A stretch of DNA of 35,483 nucleotides from a virus: IMG/VR virus record IMGVR_UViG_3300008116_000132, positions 1-35,483 of that record. One strand, written 5' to 3'. The first letter of the stretch is position 1. Each line of letters starts with the position of its first letter. The notes beneath the pieces are model-generated. The model saw only the letters and a program-made list of their open reading frames with translations. It was not told where the DNA came from and did no database searches. Made by a program: the position numbers and the translations under genes. Positions 1-7,916 of this stretch are shown piece by piece.

Positions 1-1403
1 AGTGATGAGTAGTCAAACTTAACAATGTTCTTTGAGAAACCGACATTTAATAAACGAGATAATCCTCCCGTAATTGCACGTTTTTCATCTTTTTCAGGAA
101 CCGCCAATTTGTTCTCATATGACCAAGCTAACATTATTATTTTCCATAATGTTGCTGTTCCCATTGTTGCAATTCTCTCATATGTTGTTGGGACCAGTTT
201 GGATAGTAAGAATGTCGACTGAGAGAATGAATCATCTACAACCATAGTCTCATACAAGTCATCGTCAAGATATTGTTCAACAATTTTACGACCTGGCCAT
301 ATCTCAAACTTACCGGGATACTTTTCTAATAGACCTTCAGTACCCGCGTCACCAATTTTTTTGTAGTTACCTGTTTTTGGATTCACATAGTAACTTTCAT
401 TATCTAAGTAAATCTTTGAAATCCATGCACCATCAACATATACTCGATTAGGTTTCTCTTTTTCAAGATATTGGGTGATATATTTCAATCCCCATGATTT
501 AATTTCACTATTAATTGCTTGTGCCCTTCGAACCGCGTGTGCAATATCAACAATGTTGAACCCCCATATCACGTGTTGAGTGTACGGTTCAATTTCGTTT
601 GCCAATTTTAACATACCTTCCTTTTCTGTTATTCCCTTTGGGGTATAAATTCCCGTAAGTTCAGGAAGGTCAATATCAAGTATTCTTGCCCTTTTTAAAA
701 TAAATGGCCAATCAAAAAATGCGGAGTTATAACCACCAATAATTGTTGGTTTAATTTCTCGTATAATTTTAAAAAATTCTTCTATACATTTCTTTTCACC
801 ATCTTCACCGAAAGCTGGTATTGTTTTTTGTAAACCACGATTATCTTTAACTCCAATTAGGATTATATTATCCTTTTCAGCTTCAAGACCCGTAGTTTCA
901 ATATCAAATACAAATCTATGAACACCATCATAATCGTCAATACCCTTGAATAATCTCTTTTTCTTATCAATTAGAAATTGTTCTACTGGTGATAAGATTT
1001 GAAAAAATTGTCTAAACTTTTCATTCCAAGGGTCAATACCACCCTCTCTAAAAAAACCTGTTAGGTTCGTGTAACCTTTAATACTTTTTACTAAGTATTT
1101 TAAACCATTTTCGAGTCTCTCATTACCATAGGTTTCTAATTTGTCAATGACAATCCCATGTTTAGACATTGCGGCCTTTTGTTGGGATTTTGAATTACCA
1201 TAAAAATTTAAACCCGATAAGTCTCCCACCCATAGAAATGGAGTGAAACTGTCTTTCTTGATGATTTTTCCCTCTTTGGGGTCTTGAATTATTTTGTAAA
1301 TTGAGTTTGTTGGGTAGTCGTATTCAACACCAACGATGTACTTTTCATCGTCCCAACCATTAAGGAAATTTTCGATAATTTCCTGAGAAATAACTTCTTT
1401 CAT
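1..1403 (-). CDS. 43: DNA polymerase, family B (T4 gp43-like), 3' end cut by window
   Basis: Replicative family B DNA polymerase with 3'-5' proofreading. The frame starts at ATG 1403 and stays open to base 1, giving about 467 N-terminal residues. I translated it by hand. Exo I is DIET at residues 167-170 (metal ligands D167 and E169). Exo II is GGYNSAFFD at 223-231. An Exo III-like stretch with Y and several D follows near residues 375-395. The window ends inside polymerase motif A (FDYSS, the start of DYSSLYPS), so fingers, motifs B and C and thumb lie outside. T4 gp43 has its exonuclease Asp/Glu pair near residue 112, so the N-terminal domain here is somewhat longer. The leader is A-rich without Shine-Dalgarno and holds a small hairpin. 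No TATTTATA element precedes it, which fits early/middle expression. It lies downstream of the tail-fibre genes on the same strand, with no clear terminator between. Confidence 0.95.
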   Translation of the reverse strand, partial: MKEVISQEIIENFLNGWDDEKYIVGVEYDYPTNSIYKIIQDPKEGKIIKKDSFTPFLWVGDLSGLNFYGNSKSQQKAAMSKHGIVIDKLETYGNERLENGLKYLVKSIKGYTNLTGFFREGGIDPWNEKFRQFFQILSPVEQFLIDKKKRLFKGIDDYDGVHRFVFDIETTGLEAEKDNIILIGVKDNRGLQKTIPAFGEDGEKKCIEEFFKIIREIKPTIIGGYNSAFFDWPFILKRARILDIDLPELTGIYTPKGITEKEGMLKLANEIEPYTQHVIWGFNIVDIAHAVRRAQAINSEIKSWGLKYITQYLEKEKPNRVYVDGAWISKIYLDNESYYVNPKTGNYKKIGDAGTEGLLEKYPGKFEIWPGRKIVEQYLDDDLYETMVVDDSFSQSTFLLSKLVPTTYERIATMGTATLWKIIMLAWSYENKLAVPEKDEKRAITGGLSRLLNVGFSKNIVKFDYSS

Positions 1404-1431
1404 CTTTGTTTTTTTTAAATGACACATTTGC

Positions 1432-1450
1432 TTACGACTTAGAATCGTAA
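1432..1450 (-). promoter_or_regulatory. Small hairpin in the DNA polymerase leader
   Basis: Six-base inverted repeat TTACGA/TCGTAA around a 7-base loop, ending about 29 bases before the polymerase ATG. T4 gp43 is known to repress its own translation by binding a leader hairpin. Here the hairpin is weaker and farther from the start, so a similar role is only a guess. Confidence 0.25.
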
Positions 1451-1496
1451 TTTGTCTTACTATACAAAAATAAAAAAAAATAATGAGTTTAAAAAA

Positions 1497-1865
1497 TTAA
1501 ATTACATTAATAAAAAGTTTTTCCTTGATTGGCACAATCAATTTGTTTGTTGGATTTGAGTTGGTATCTAAGAATTGAATATTAATCATACCCTCAAACC
1601 TACCCTTTTGTGAAGTGTTCAATTCGGTGAATCTGTATGTAATATAATATTCGTCAGTAGTTTGGTCATATTTTTTTGTTCTTGTGGTTAAAAAACATTC
1701 ACCATTAAGGACTTGATATTGTTCTGTCCCAACATCAAACATTTCAAAAGTTATATCAGAATTCTCTAATAAGTCGTTAAATGATGATTTGTCATTCTTT
1801 CCATCATCAATTAATTTAAGTTTTAAAATTGGGTCTGATGCCCCTTGTCTAATAAAGAATTCCAT
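1497..1865 (-). CDS. BppU-like beta-rich baseplate/tail-fibre-associated protein
   Basis: 122 residues, predicted largely beta. The opening pattern (FIRQGASDPILKLKLIDDG, then an ITFEMFDVG strand) and the closing strand with Tyr/Phe and a polar end resemble the N-terminal immunoglobulin-like domain of BppU/upper-baseplate proteins of other phages, which often sit at a fibre attachment point. This match is from memory of the pattern, not from a search. It is the last gene of the fibre cluster (4550-5995, 2536-4536, 1881-2534, this one). A TATTTATA element ends 4 bases before its ATG, so it may have its own late promoter. A small baseplate or fibre-accessory role is likely; a chaperone is less likely. 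Confidence 0.5.
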   Translation of the reverse strand: MEFFIRQGASDPILKLKLIDDGKNDKSSFNDLLENSDITFEMFDVGTEQYQVLNGECFLTTRTKKYDQTTDEYYITYRFTELNTSQKGRFEGMINIQFLDTNSNPTNKLIVPIKEKLFINVI

Positions 1866-1869
1866 ATTT

Positions 1870-1877
1870 TATAAATA
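1870..1877 (-). promoter_or_regulatory. TATTTATA element (putative late promoter), 4 bases before ATG 1865
   Basis: Sense strand reads TATTTATA followed by AAAT and ATG. It is a member of the recurring set described in the findings. Confidence 0.5.
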
Positions 1878-1880
1878 TAA

Positions 1881-2534
1881 CTAACTAACATTTAATGTAA
1901 CATAATCAACCCACGGTCCGTGATTACCATTCCAAAATCCCGCGTCAATACCGGTAATTTGAACATCAACAGAAGTTATGGTATCAAATGTTGACGGGAT
2001 TTCACTTCTATTTAAGGTTAATGTTATATCTGTGTAATTTAGAGGAGCAATATTTGACCCTGTTGTTTTTGTGGTAACTGTTCCACCACTTGAGTTTTTA
2101 AATAATAACACAAAAGTATACGTGTCATTATTGTTAGGTCCATTTTCCTCACGTTTAATATTAAGAATACCCGTAAAAGTATTGGATGTAGAAATATAAC
2201 TACTAACGTTAACAGATTGACTAACAGTTCGACTTACATATGTAAAATATAAGACACCGTTTAAAACTGCAGCTTGATTTGATGAAGTAAAGGACCATGT
2301 CCCAAACCCACCAGTTGCGGACCATCCCGTTGTTCCTGAATTAAAATCGGGGTTTATTAACAATTGTGTTGGTGTAATTGTAGGTGTTGGGGTTATAGTA
2401 ATTGTGGGTGTTGGTGTAATTGTAGGTGTTGGGGTAGGTTCAACTAAACTCCACACCTCATCACCATTTAAAAAGGCTTTACTCGCACTATTACCATTAA
2501 GAATTATATCATCGATATTTTCAAATAAACCCAT
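1881..2534 (-). CDS. Tail fibre/adhesin with Pro-Thr linker and jelly-roll-like C-terminal domain
   Basis: About 217 residues from ATG 2534, which follows the stop of the large fibre gene by one base; an upstream TTG in frame is a less likely start. Residues 1-30 (GLFENIDDIILNG...NGDEVWSL) form a small head. About 30 residues of Pro-Thr-Ile-Thr repeats then act as an extended linker. The rest (starting LLINPDFNSGTTGWSATGG) has the look of a carbohydrate-binding jelly roll of the CBM4/9 kind: an N-terminal 'NPDFxSGTTGW' strand, alternating hydrophobic strands and no cysteines. Such modules bind surface polysaccharide. Tight coupling to the upstream fibre gene suggests a fibre tip or a secondary receptor-binding protein. 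The linker is low-complexity at the DNA level and prone to length change. Confidence 0.6.
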   Translation of the reverse strand: MGLFENIDDIILNGNSASKAFLNGDEVWSLVEPTPTPTITPTPTITITPTPTITPTQLLINPDFNSGTTGWSATGGFGTWSFTSSNQAAVLNGVLYFTYVSRTVSQSVNVSSYISTSNTFTGILNIKREENGPNNNDTYTFVLLFKNSSGGTVTTKTTGSNIAPLNYTDITLTLNRSEIPSTFDTITSVDVQITGIDAGFWNGNHGPWVDYVTLNVS

Positions 2535-2535
2535 A

Positions 2536-4536
2536 TTAATCAATTATAATGTAAAGTGTTCCACTTATTGGTGTTATCGATGCGTAAGATGCGGATGATA
2601 TGGTTTCAATTTTTTGTATAGTATTTGAAGATACAATAGTATTACCATTCAAACTACCACTACCACTTATTATCAACGAACCACTTACCGATAATGAACC
2701 TGTTATCTGCACTTCATTTCCGGCGGCGTGTATAAGATTACTTCTATTTTCAGAGTCAGTTCCATTACCTACAATAAAAGCAGCAGGTACGGATGATACA
2801 GCGTTATATTGTCCCTGTACGTGTTGATGGTCGGCTAATGCTATTGTTTCCTTACCCTCCGTGTGTGAGTGTGAACCTGATGCTATTGTATCTTGACCTT
2901 CAGAGTGTGAGTAGTTTCCGTATGCTATTGTTCCTAATCCTTCTGCGTGAGAAAAATTTCCTATTGCCTGCGTACCCTCTCCTTCGGCATGTGATTCTTC
3001 TCCCGTTGCTATATTCCCCGGATTTCCGTGAACAAGAGAACCTGTTATAGTTTGATTGCCATTGAATCTATTTGAACCGGTTGTTGCCAAATTTTGTGCT
3101 CCAATAACATTACCTCCGCTTGGGACAATTAAATTACTTCCACTCTCGAACACCCAATTTTTTGTGATTGTACCCGAAGTATCAGGTTCGGTAAATGTAT
3201 ATGTTTGACTTGTTTGAAACAATCCATATCCCGAATTTAACGTAATTTGATAAACACTTTGACCTGGTGAGAATACAAGAGTATTTACCGATGCAACTGT
3301 TGCACCAACCGAAAGTCCCGGCCCACTTGCTTTCCAATTTGGTTGTACATTAACAATAGTTGGATAATCAGTACCACCACTACCTTCAATCCATGCTGCA
3401 AATGTGATTGTATCCTGACCACCTTGACTATCGGTTGCAGTTTCTGTTGCCGTACCAATAACTGTTCCTGAATATGAAGTTTGAAAAATCATATTCTCAC
3501 CTGTTACCATAGACATCGTGTTTTCGTTAAACGTGAAATATGATGATGTAACCGATTCTAAACTATCAAGTCTACCATCAACACTTTGTGTGAATGAATT
3601 AAAAGTACTTGATGATAAAAACATTGAAACGTCTGTCGTTTGAATAGGTAAATTAGTCAATTGACTACCATCACCAACAAAATATGATGATGTAACCGAA
3701 CCATCGACTTTTAATTCATCTTGCAATTTTACACTACCACTAAACTCATATAAAAACCCATCAGTATACCCACTGGTATTAAATGTTACTTGACTACCTG
3801 TATGAATAGTGATTTGAGGATTTTCCCAATTATTCTCAGCGAAAAGATATAATTTTGCGGGGTGATTTGTACCACCAACTGTACCGATATATAAATCTTT
3901 TCCAACATTTAAAAGATACGCATCGTTTTCCCTACCAACTAATCCACCTGTATATGTTGATGAATTTATACCTAAATCAACAAAATGAACGGTTTCATTA
4001 CCATTATCGGCAGTTAAAACTAAATCTGAACTTGCGTTATTACCTGAATTCGTGTTAGTAATATTAACTTGTGAGTAATATGGGTCGTTCCCTTCAAAAT
4101 GTACAATATTGATACTATTGGATGTTGCAATATGTGCTGCAGTATATTGTGAACCACTAAGAATTTCACTAATTGGGCCGACAATTATGTTGTTTGATGT
4201 TAGTGACCCCGTAATATTAACACTACCAGTAAATGTATGCTTATCATCACTACTATTACCAAAATTAGACGATCCACTTATAGTTTCTGTAGTAATATTA
4301 GTTATTGAAGAACTTAAAATATATTGTTGTGCCGTAATAGACCCACTAACAGTCAAATTACCATTTATAACTTGACTACCAGTAAAAACGTGTGAACCAC
4401 TATCTACTAATTTTAATCTTAAATCACTTAACGTGTGTTGAAGTGTTAATCCGGAGTAAACGACTGCCGTTACTCCACTTAATGGTAAATTAGATAATGA
4501 ACCACTATTTAATTCCGTTATTTTTTTCCCTGCCAT
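2536..4536 (-). CDS. Large tail fibre with YadA/Hep_Hag-type trimeric head repeats
   Basis: 666 residues, rich in Ser, Gly, Thr and Asn, with no cysteine pattern. The N-terminal MAGKKITELNSGSLSNLPLSG is typical of phage fibre ends that dock on the baseplate. Repeated units such as FTGSVNITGSL, NGNLTVSGSI and SGSLSVSGSL indicate a trimeric beta shaft. Around residues 505-575 there are four or five copies of SHAEGxxTxAxGxx, the left-handed parallel beta-roll repeat of trimeric autotransporter adhesins (YadA head), as seen in fibres of several T4-like phages. The product is almost surely a homotrimeric receptor-binding fibre. It is followed after one base by the Pro-Thr-linker adhesin. A degenerate element (TATTTATC) ends 3 bases before ATG. 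Confidence 0.8.
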   Translation of the reverse strand: MAGKKITELNSGSLSNLPLSGVTAVVYSGLTLQHTLSDLRLKLVDSGSHVFTGSQVINGNLTVSGSITAQQYILSSSITNITTETISGSSNFGNSSDDKHTFTGSVNITGSLTSNNIIVGPISEILSGSQYTAAHIATSNSINIVHFEGNDPYYSQVNITNTNSGNNASSDLVLTADNGNETVHFVDLGINSSTYTGGLVGRENDAYLLNVGKDLYIGTVGGTNHPAKLYLFAENNWENPQITIHTGSQVTFNTSGYTDGFLYEFSGSVKLQDELKVDGSVTSSYFVGDGSQLTNLPIQTTDVSMFLSSSTFNSFTQSVDGRLDSLESVTSSYFTFNENTMSMVTGENMIFQTSYSGTVIGTATETATDSQGGQDTITFAAWIEGSGGTDYPTIVNVQPNWKASGPGLSVGATVASVNTLVFSPGQSVYQITLNSGYGLFQTSQTYTFTEPDTSGTITKNWVFESGSNLIVPSGGNVIGAQNLATTGSNRFNGNQTITGSLVHGNPGNIATGEESHAEGEGTQAIGNFSHAEGLGTIAYGNYSHSEGQDTIASGSHSHTEGKETIALADHQHVQGQYNAVSSVPAAFIVGNGTDSENRSNLIHAAGNEVQITGSLSVSGSLIISGSGSLNGNTIVSSNTIQKIETISSASYASITPISGTLYIIID

Positions 4537-4539
4537 TTA

Positions 4540-4547
4540 GATAAATA
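4540..4547 (-). promoter_or_regulatory. TATTTATC element, 3 bases before fibre ATG 4536
   Basis: Sense strand TATTTATC-TAA-ATG; one mismatch to TATTTATA. It overlaps the stop region of the upstream gene. Confidence 0.35.
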
Positions 4548-4549
4548 TT

Positions 4550-5995
4550 TTAATAAATAATAACATTATTGTCTTCTGTTAACATTAAATCACCTCCTTC
4601 AGATAATATACCGGTTTCAAAAAATCCTATAGGTTCATCAACACAATTTTCACCACAAATGAAAAAATCATAAGCATTAATTCTTGTTAGAAAATTATGT
4701 CTTACTCTAACATAATTTAATGGTTCTTCATAATATCTTACTGACTTAATATTAAAACAGGAAACACCACTATGAATACCACTCATTAAACCAGTTCCAC
4801 CACCCCAAGATTGTATAAACGGTTGAGTTCCTCTATTCGATGGAACAACCTCTTCCCAATTCTCCAATTTATATATTGGTCTTCCGTTCAAATAAATTTT
4901 AAGAGTACCAAGTCTCCGTTGCCTCTCATCTGCCCATTTTTTGTTTAGGAATTCTGCAGTAGTAACATATGTTGATAATTGTGTTGATGTAACCGCACTA
5001 ATCTCAGTATCGGTATATGCATCTACTCTCCAACCCAATAAGTCATTCCACCCTCCATTATTTTCTAAATCACAATCTGTATATCTTTTGTATCGGTCAA
5101 ACACGATTGTGATATTAAAATCTTTGGTGTCATCAGTTGTACACAATTGTGGAGTTTGTCCCGAACTAATGTAATAACTTTCAGTATAGTCACCTTGGTT
5201 ATCACAATAACCCGAATAACGATGTGAAACCCATTTAATCCTCCTATCTGATGTGAATTGGAATGATAAGTTATTATCTGAATATTCTGATTGAGTATTT
5301 GTTCCTCGAACACCGAAATAATAAAATACACTTCCTTGTGACCACGGTAATTCTTCTCTATTGAAAATAAAATCTAATGTCCAACCCTTCTCAACACGTC
5401 TTTCGATGTGATTTGTACATCCTGTTACGATTGGGTCAATAAATTGATATGCCCATGGTTTATTTGATAATTTATTTGTTATTGGGCAACAATCACTTTC
5501 AGATTCTAATCTTTCAACACATTTTAAAACACTTGTTGTAAATCCACTTATTAATTCAGATTCACTATCAACATTGAATTCAGAATCATAATCTAAAGAG
5601 TTATTATAACCTTGAATTGAAAAGTAGTGTGTTTCACCCGTTAAACCCGTGTATGAAAAAATATTACTATTTAAAATGGTATTTGTGAAACCTGTTGAAA
5701 TTCTGTTTACATAATCATCGTAATCAACTGTTGCGGTTAAACCTGAATATATATATTCGGGGTCATTATCGGTATTATCAACCTCAACAAGAGTTATTGT
5801 ATTTCTTGTGCAAGTGTAATCTTCTAGTGTTGTGTTGATTTTGAGAGTTGTATAAGTTATGGGAGTTGACAAATCCAAAACATCAACGTCATAATCCAAC
5901 TCGGTTTTAGATATTTGATAATCATAAAACTCTGAATGGTCTAACTTAACATCTAGTTTTGATCCGTAATATTTTAAAATATTTTGAGTATTCAT
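4550..5995 (-). CDS. Tail/baseplate-periphery protein with lectin-like C-terminal half
   Basis: 481 residues of unrecognised family. Residues 1-150 are beta-rich with TYTTLKINTTLEDYTCTRNTITL-type strands. About residues 195-430 look like a concanavalin A/LamG-type beta sandwich: paired strands, LKIYLNGRPIYKLENWEE (the 'ydnG' edge strand typical of LamG), aromatic residues and scattered Cys. The C-terminal end has CGENC and a beta tail. Position at the head of the fibre operon, directly before the large fibre gene, argues for a virion protein at the baseplate edge or the proximal fibre. The leader is shared with the divergent gene at 6049. A TATTTATA element ends 5 bases before ATG. The product is unknown in detail; the structural role is inferred from context. 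Confidence 0.55.
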   Translation of the reverse strand: MNTQNILKYYGSKLDVKLDHSEFYDYQISKTELDYDVDVLDLSTPITYTTLKINTTLEDYTCTRNTITLVEVDNTDNDPEYIYSGLTATVDYDDYVNRISTGFTNTILNSNIFSYTGLTGETHYFSIQGYNNSLDYDSEFNVDSESELISGFTTSVLKCVERLESESDCCPITNKLSNKPWAYQFIDPIVTGCTNHIERRVEKGWTLDFIFNREELPWSQGSVFYYFGVRGTNTQSEYSDNNLSFQFTSDRRIKWVSHRYSGYCDNQGDYTESYYISSGQTPQLCTTDDTKDFNITIVFDRYKRYTDCDLENNGGWNDLLGWRVDAYTDTEISAVTSTQLSTYVTTAEFLNKKWADERQRRLGTLKIYLNGRPIYKLENWEEVVPSNRGTQPFIQSWGGGTGLMSGIHSGVSCFNIKSVRYYEEPLNYVRVRHNFLTRINAYDFFICGENCVDEPIGFFETGILSEGGDLMLTEDNNVIIY

Positions 5996-6000
5996 ATTTC

Positions 6001-6008
6001 TATAAATA
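6001..6008 (-). promoter_or_regulatory. TATTTATA element, 5 bases before ATG 5995
   Basis: Lies in the 53-base divergent intergenic region, back to back with the element of the + gene at 6026-6033. Two divergent elements in so short a region are hard to explain other than as initiation signals. Confidence 0.55.
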
Positions 6009-6025
6009 TCTTTCCCTCTGTTTGA

Positions 6026-6033
6026 TATTTATA
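6026..6033 (+). promoter_or_regulatory. TATTTATA element, 15 bases before ATG 6049
   Basis: Sense-strand TATTTATA with 15 bases to the start codon; a member of the longer-leader group. It would drive 6049-9351 rightward. Confidence 0.5.
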
Positions 6034-6048
6034 TAAAAAACTGTTTAT

Positions 6049-6792
6049 ATGAATAATTTTATCAAACAAGTAATAGAAGAGAAATTCGCGTCTAAAGCAC
6101 AACAAGGATTTTTTTATGCACAAGCAGGAAAAGGTGGGAAAAAGGGTAAGAAGTGGAAAGAAATGGCTAAAGAGTTTTCTAAAAAAACTGATTTTGATAA
6201 ACTTCCTGATAAAGTAGAAACTGAGGTTGATGAAATTGTGGATGATAAAGGAAATATAAATAGAAGTAAAAAACCGAGTAATTTAAATACAAAAGGAGTT
6301 ACAGCAAGAAAGACCACTGATGATGTGGTTAAAACCGGCGCGGGTAGTATGGGTATTCATGGTGTTCACGGTACTCATACATCACTAAGATATTGGGCGG
6401 AGGCTGACTTAACAAAAGTTTTAGGTGCGGGAAAAACTGTCCTTAGAAAACCAGAACCTCTTGATTACGATGATGCTGAAAGACATTTTGAAAAAGAATT
6501 AGGTCTTTCTGATGATGAAACTGAAGACAGATTGGCTCAAATCGGTTATGATGAAAACCTACCTGATGATAAAATTCGTTTAGTTGAAAACCCTAAAAAG
6601 TTTATGGAAGAATACATTGAAAGTATTCTAACAAAAAAGAATATGAACAATGATATTGTTTCAAAAGAAACAACTGAAGAAAAAGATATAAACCCTATTG
6701 TTTTAAAACAATTGAATTCACTAAAAAACACATTAAAAAAGAACAACTTAGATATTAATGATGTTCTAAAACATTTAAAAAACGATGAATAA
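6049..6792 (+). CDS. Uncharacterised phage protein, first gene of a rightward structural cluster
   Basis: 247 residues, unrecognised. The N-terminus (MNNFIKQVIEEKF) is a short amphipathic helix of the type seen at the start of many proteins in this window. A basic, Gly/Lys-rich stretch follows (residues 23-45), then a middle segment with GIHGVHGTHTSLRYWAE near residue 102. The acidic C-terminal half ends in a predicted helical Lys/Leu/Asn region. It overlaps the next gene by 8 bases, so the two are translationally coupled. The putative late element upstream and neighbours of structural type suggest a virion or assembly protein, but no function can be given. Confidence 0.6.
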   Translation: MNNFIKQVIEEKFASKAQQGFFYAQAGKGGKKGKKWKEMAKEFSKKTDFDKLPDKVETEVDEIVDDKGNINRSKKPSNLNTKGVTARKTTDDVVKTGAGSMGIHGVHGTHTSLRYWAEADLTKVLGAGKTVLRKPEPLDYDDAERHFEKELGLSDDETEDRLAQIGYDENLPDDKIRLVENPKKFMEEYIESILTKKNMNNDIVSKETTEEKDINPIVLKQLNSLKNTLKKNNLDINDVLKHLKNDE

Positions 6793-7279
6793 AGATTTAA
6801 AAAATAGAATCTTCGATATTCCACAAGATGTTTTAGACCAAATAAATTCATCACTACAAAATTTAAATGGTCAACATGTTGATGGGGTTCATCGTGCCAA
6901 AAAACTTTTATTGGATAAAAAGGTAAAATACGGACAGTTAAAAAGAATTATCCATGACATAAACAGTATGGATAAAAAGAATGAATTAGTAAAATATAAT
7001 TTATGTGGTGGGGAGAGAATGGAGAATTGGTCAAAACAATTTTTACAAGGAGAACGAGATTTAATTAGTAATAACAAAGATTCAAGAAAACGAGCAGATG
7101 ATATTGGTGGTTTAACCGGTGACCGAAAAAATTCACACCTTAAAAAACATACAAAAAATTTCGGTTTTAAAATACCACTAAACATGATGAAAAGTAATTC
7201 ACATAAAACATCAATCTCACCATTAACCTCTCTAAAGTTATTTGAAGAGGTAGAAAAAATAAAAAAATTAATGTTATAA
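6785..7279 (+). CDS. Uncharacterised helical protein ending in the KIKKLML motif
   Basis: 164 residues, basic, predicted helical. ATG 6785 overlaps the previous stop by 8 bases. A central Cys-Gly-Gly-Glu segment (LCGGERMENW near residue 75) is followed by a polar linker. The last residues EEVEKIKKLML match a C-terminal motif shared with the scaffold, the protease and the gene at 7916. That motif suggests membership of the prohead or another common assembly complex. No family was recognised. Confidence 0.6.
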   Translation: MNKDLKNRIFDIPQDVLDQINSSLQNLNGQHVDGVHRAKKLLLDKKVKYGQLKRIIHDINSMDKKNELVKYNLCGGERMENWSKQFLQGERDLISNNKDSRKRADDIGGLTGDRKNSHLKKHTKNFGFKIPLNMMKSNSHKTSISPLTSLKLFEEVEKIKKLML

Positions 7280-7280
7280 T

Positions 7281-7916
7281 ATGGCAACCCAATTAGAAAT
7301 ATTAGCAGAACAATATCGAAAAGAACAAATTTCGAGAAACACTTATGACACTAGTGGTCAGTATAATTCAAACCATCCTAATGCAAATTCAGATGGTGAT
7401 GATAAGGGTAAAAACGAAATTGGTAGTTCTGTAGACATACAAAATAGAATTTCCAACTTAACCAGAAACACATATACCGATAAAAATGGGTATGGTTCTA
7501 ATCACCCTAATGCAATTTCAGATGGGGATGATAAGGGTAAAAACGAAATTGGTAGTTCTGTTGACATTGCGACACGAAATGAAATATTAAGTAAAAATAA
7601 CTACAACCAACGAAATGGTTATGGTATAAATCATCCTAATGCTATTTCTAATGGTGATGAACCTGGTAAAGGGGAAAATGACGGTAATATCGGTAGTTTA
7701 AGTGATATTAATAACAGATTAGACAATTTAGGTAGAAATATCTATAATAAAACTAATGAGTATAGTTTAAATCACCCAAATGCATTATCAGATGGTGACG
7801 AAAAAGGTAAGGGTGAATTGAGTAAAAACATTGGTTCTAAAATTGATATTAACACCAGAATCGAAACCGTAGGAAGAAATAGATATGGTTCGTCAAAAGT
7901 ATATCCCGATTTTTAA
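7281..7916 (+). CDS. Tandem-repeat protein (four NHPNA..DGD..GK units)
   Basis: 211 residues, built almost entirely of four imperfect repeats with NHPN at residues 31, 74, 117 and 164, so the period is 43, 43 and 47 residues. Consensus of a unit: RN-x-Y, 5-7 variable, Y-x-x-NHPNA-x-SDGD-x-KGK-x-E, IGS-x-x-DI-x-x-R. Conserved Asn, Asp and Gly in SDGD-x-KGK resemble a metal- or turn-forming loop, but no catalytic signature is visible. Units 1 and 2 are nearly identical in DNA (bases near 7392 and 7521, period 129), so amplification is fairly recent. It lies between coupled structural genes, 1 base from the previous stop and sharing one base with the next start. A repetitive virion component is the best guess. 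Confidence 0.65.
   Translation: MATQLEILAEQYRKEQISRNTYDTSGQYNSNHPNANSDGDDKGKNEIGSSVDIQNRISNLTRNTYTDKNGYGSNHPNAISDGDDKGKNEIGSSVDIATRNEILSKNNYNQRNGYGINHPNAISNGDEPGKGENDGNIGSLSDINNRLDNLGRNIYNKTNEYSLNHPNALSDGDEKGKGELSKNIGSKIDINTRIETVGRNRYGSSKVYPDF
7391..7812 (+). repeat. Direct repeats, about 129-bp period, inside the repeat protein gene
   Basis: Bases around 7392-7438 recur at 7521-7567 with only a couple of differences; diverged copies follow near 7650 and 7790. The third-to-fourth spacing is 12 bases longer because of a small in-frame insertion. Confidence 0.8.

Noticed and set aside
2404-4375. Small + strand frames across the fibre genes
   Set aside because: They mirror low-complexity Ser/Gly/Thr repeats in the minus-strand fibre genes and have no operon context.
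7391-7812. Possible CRISPR-like array because of regular repeats
   Set aside because: The repeats are in-frame coding units of one protein with a 129-bp period and no short palindromic repeats or unique spacers.
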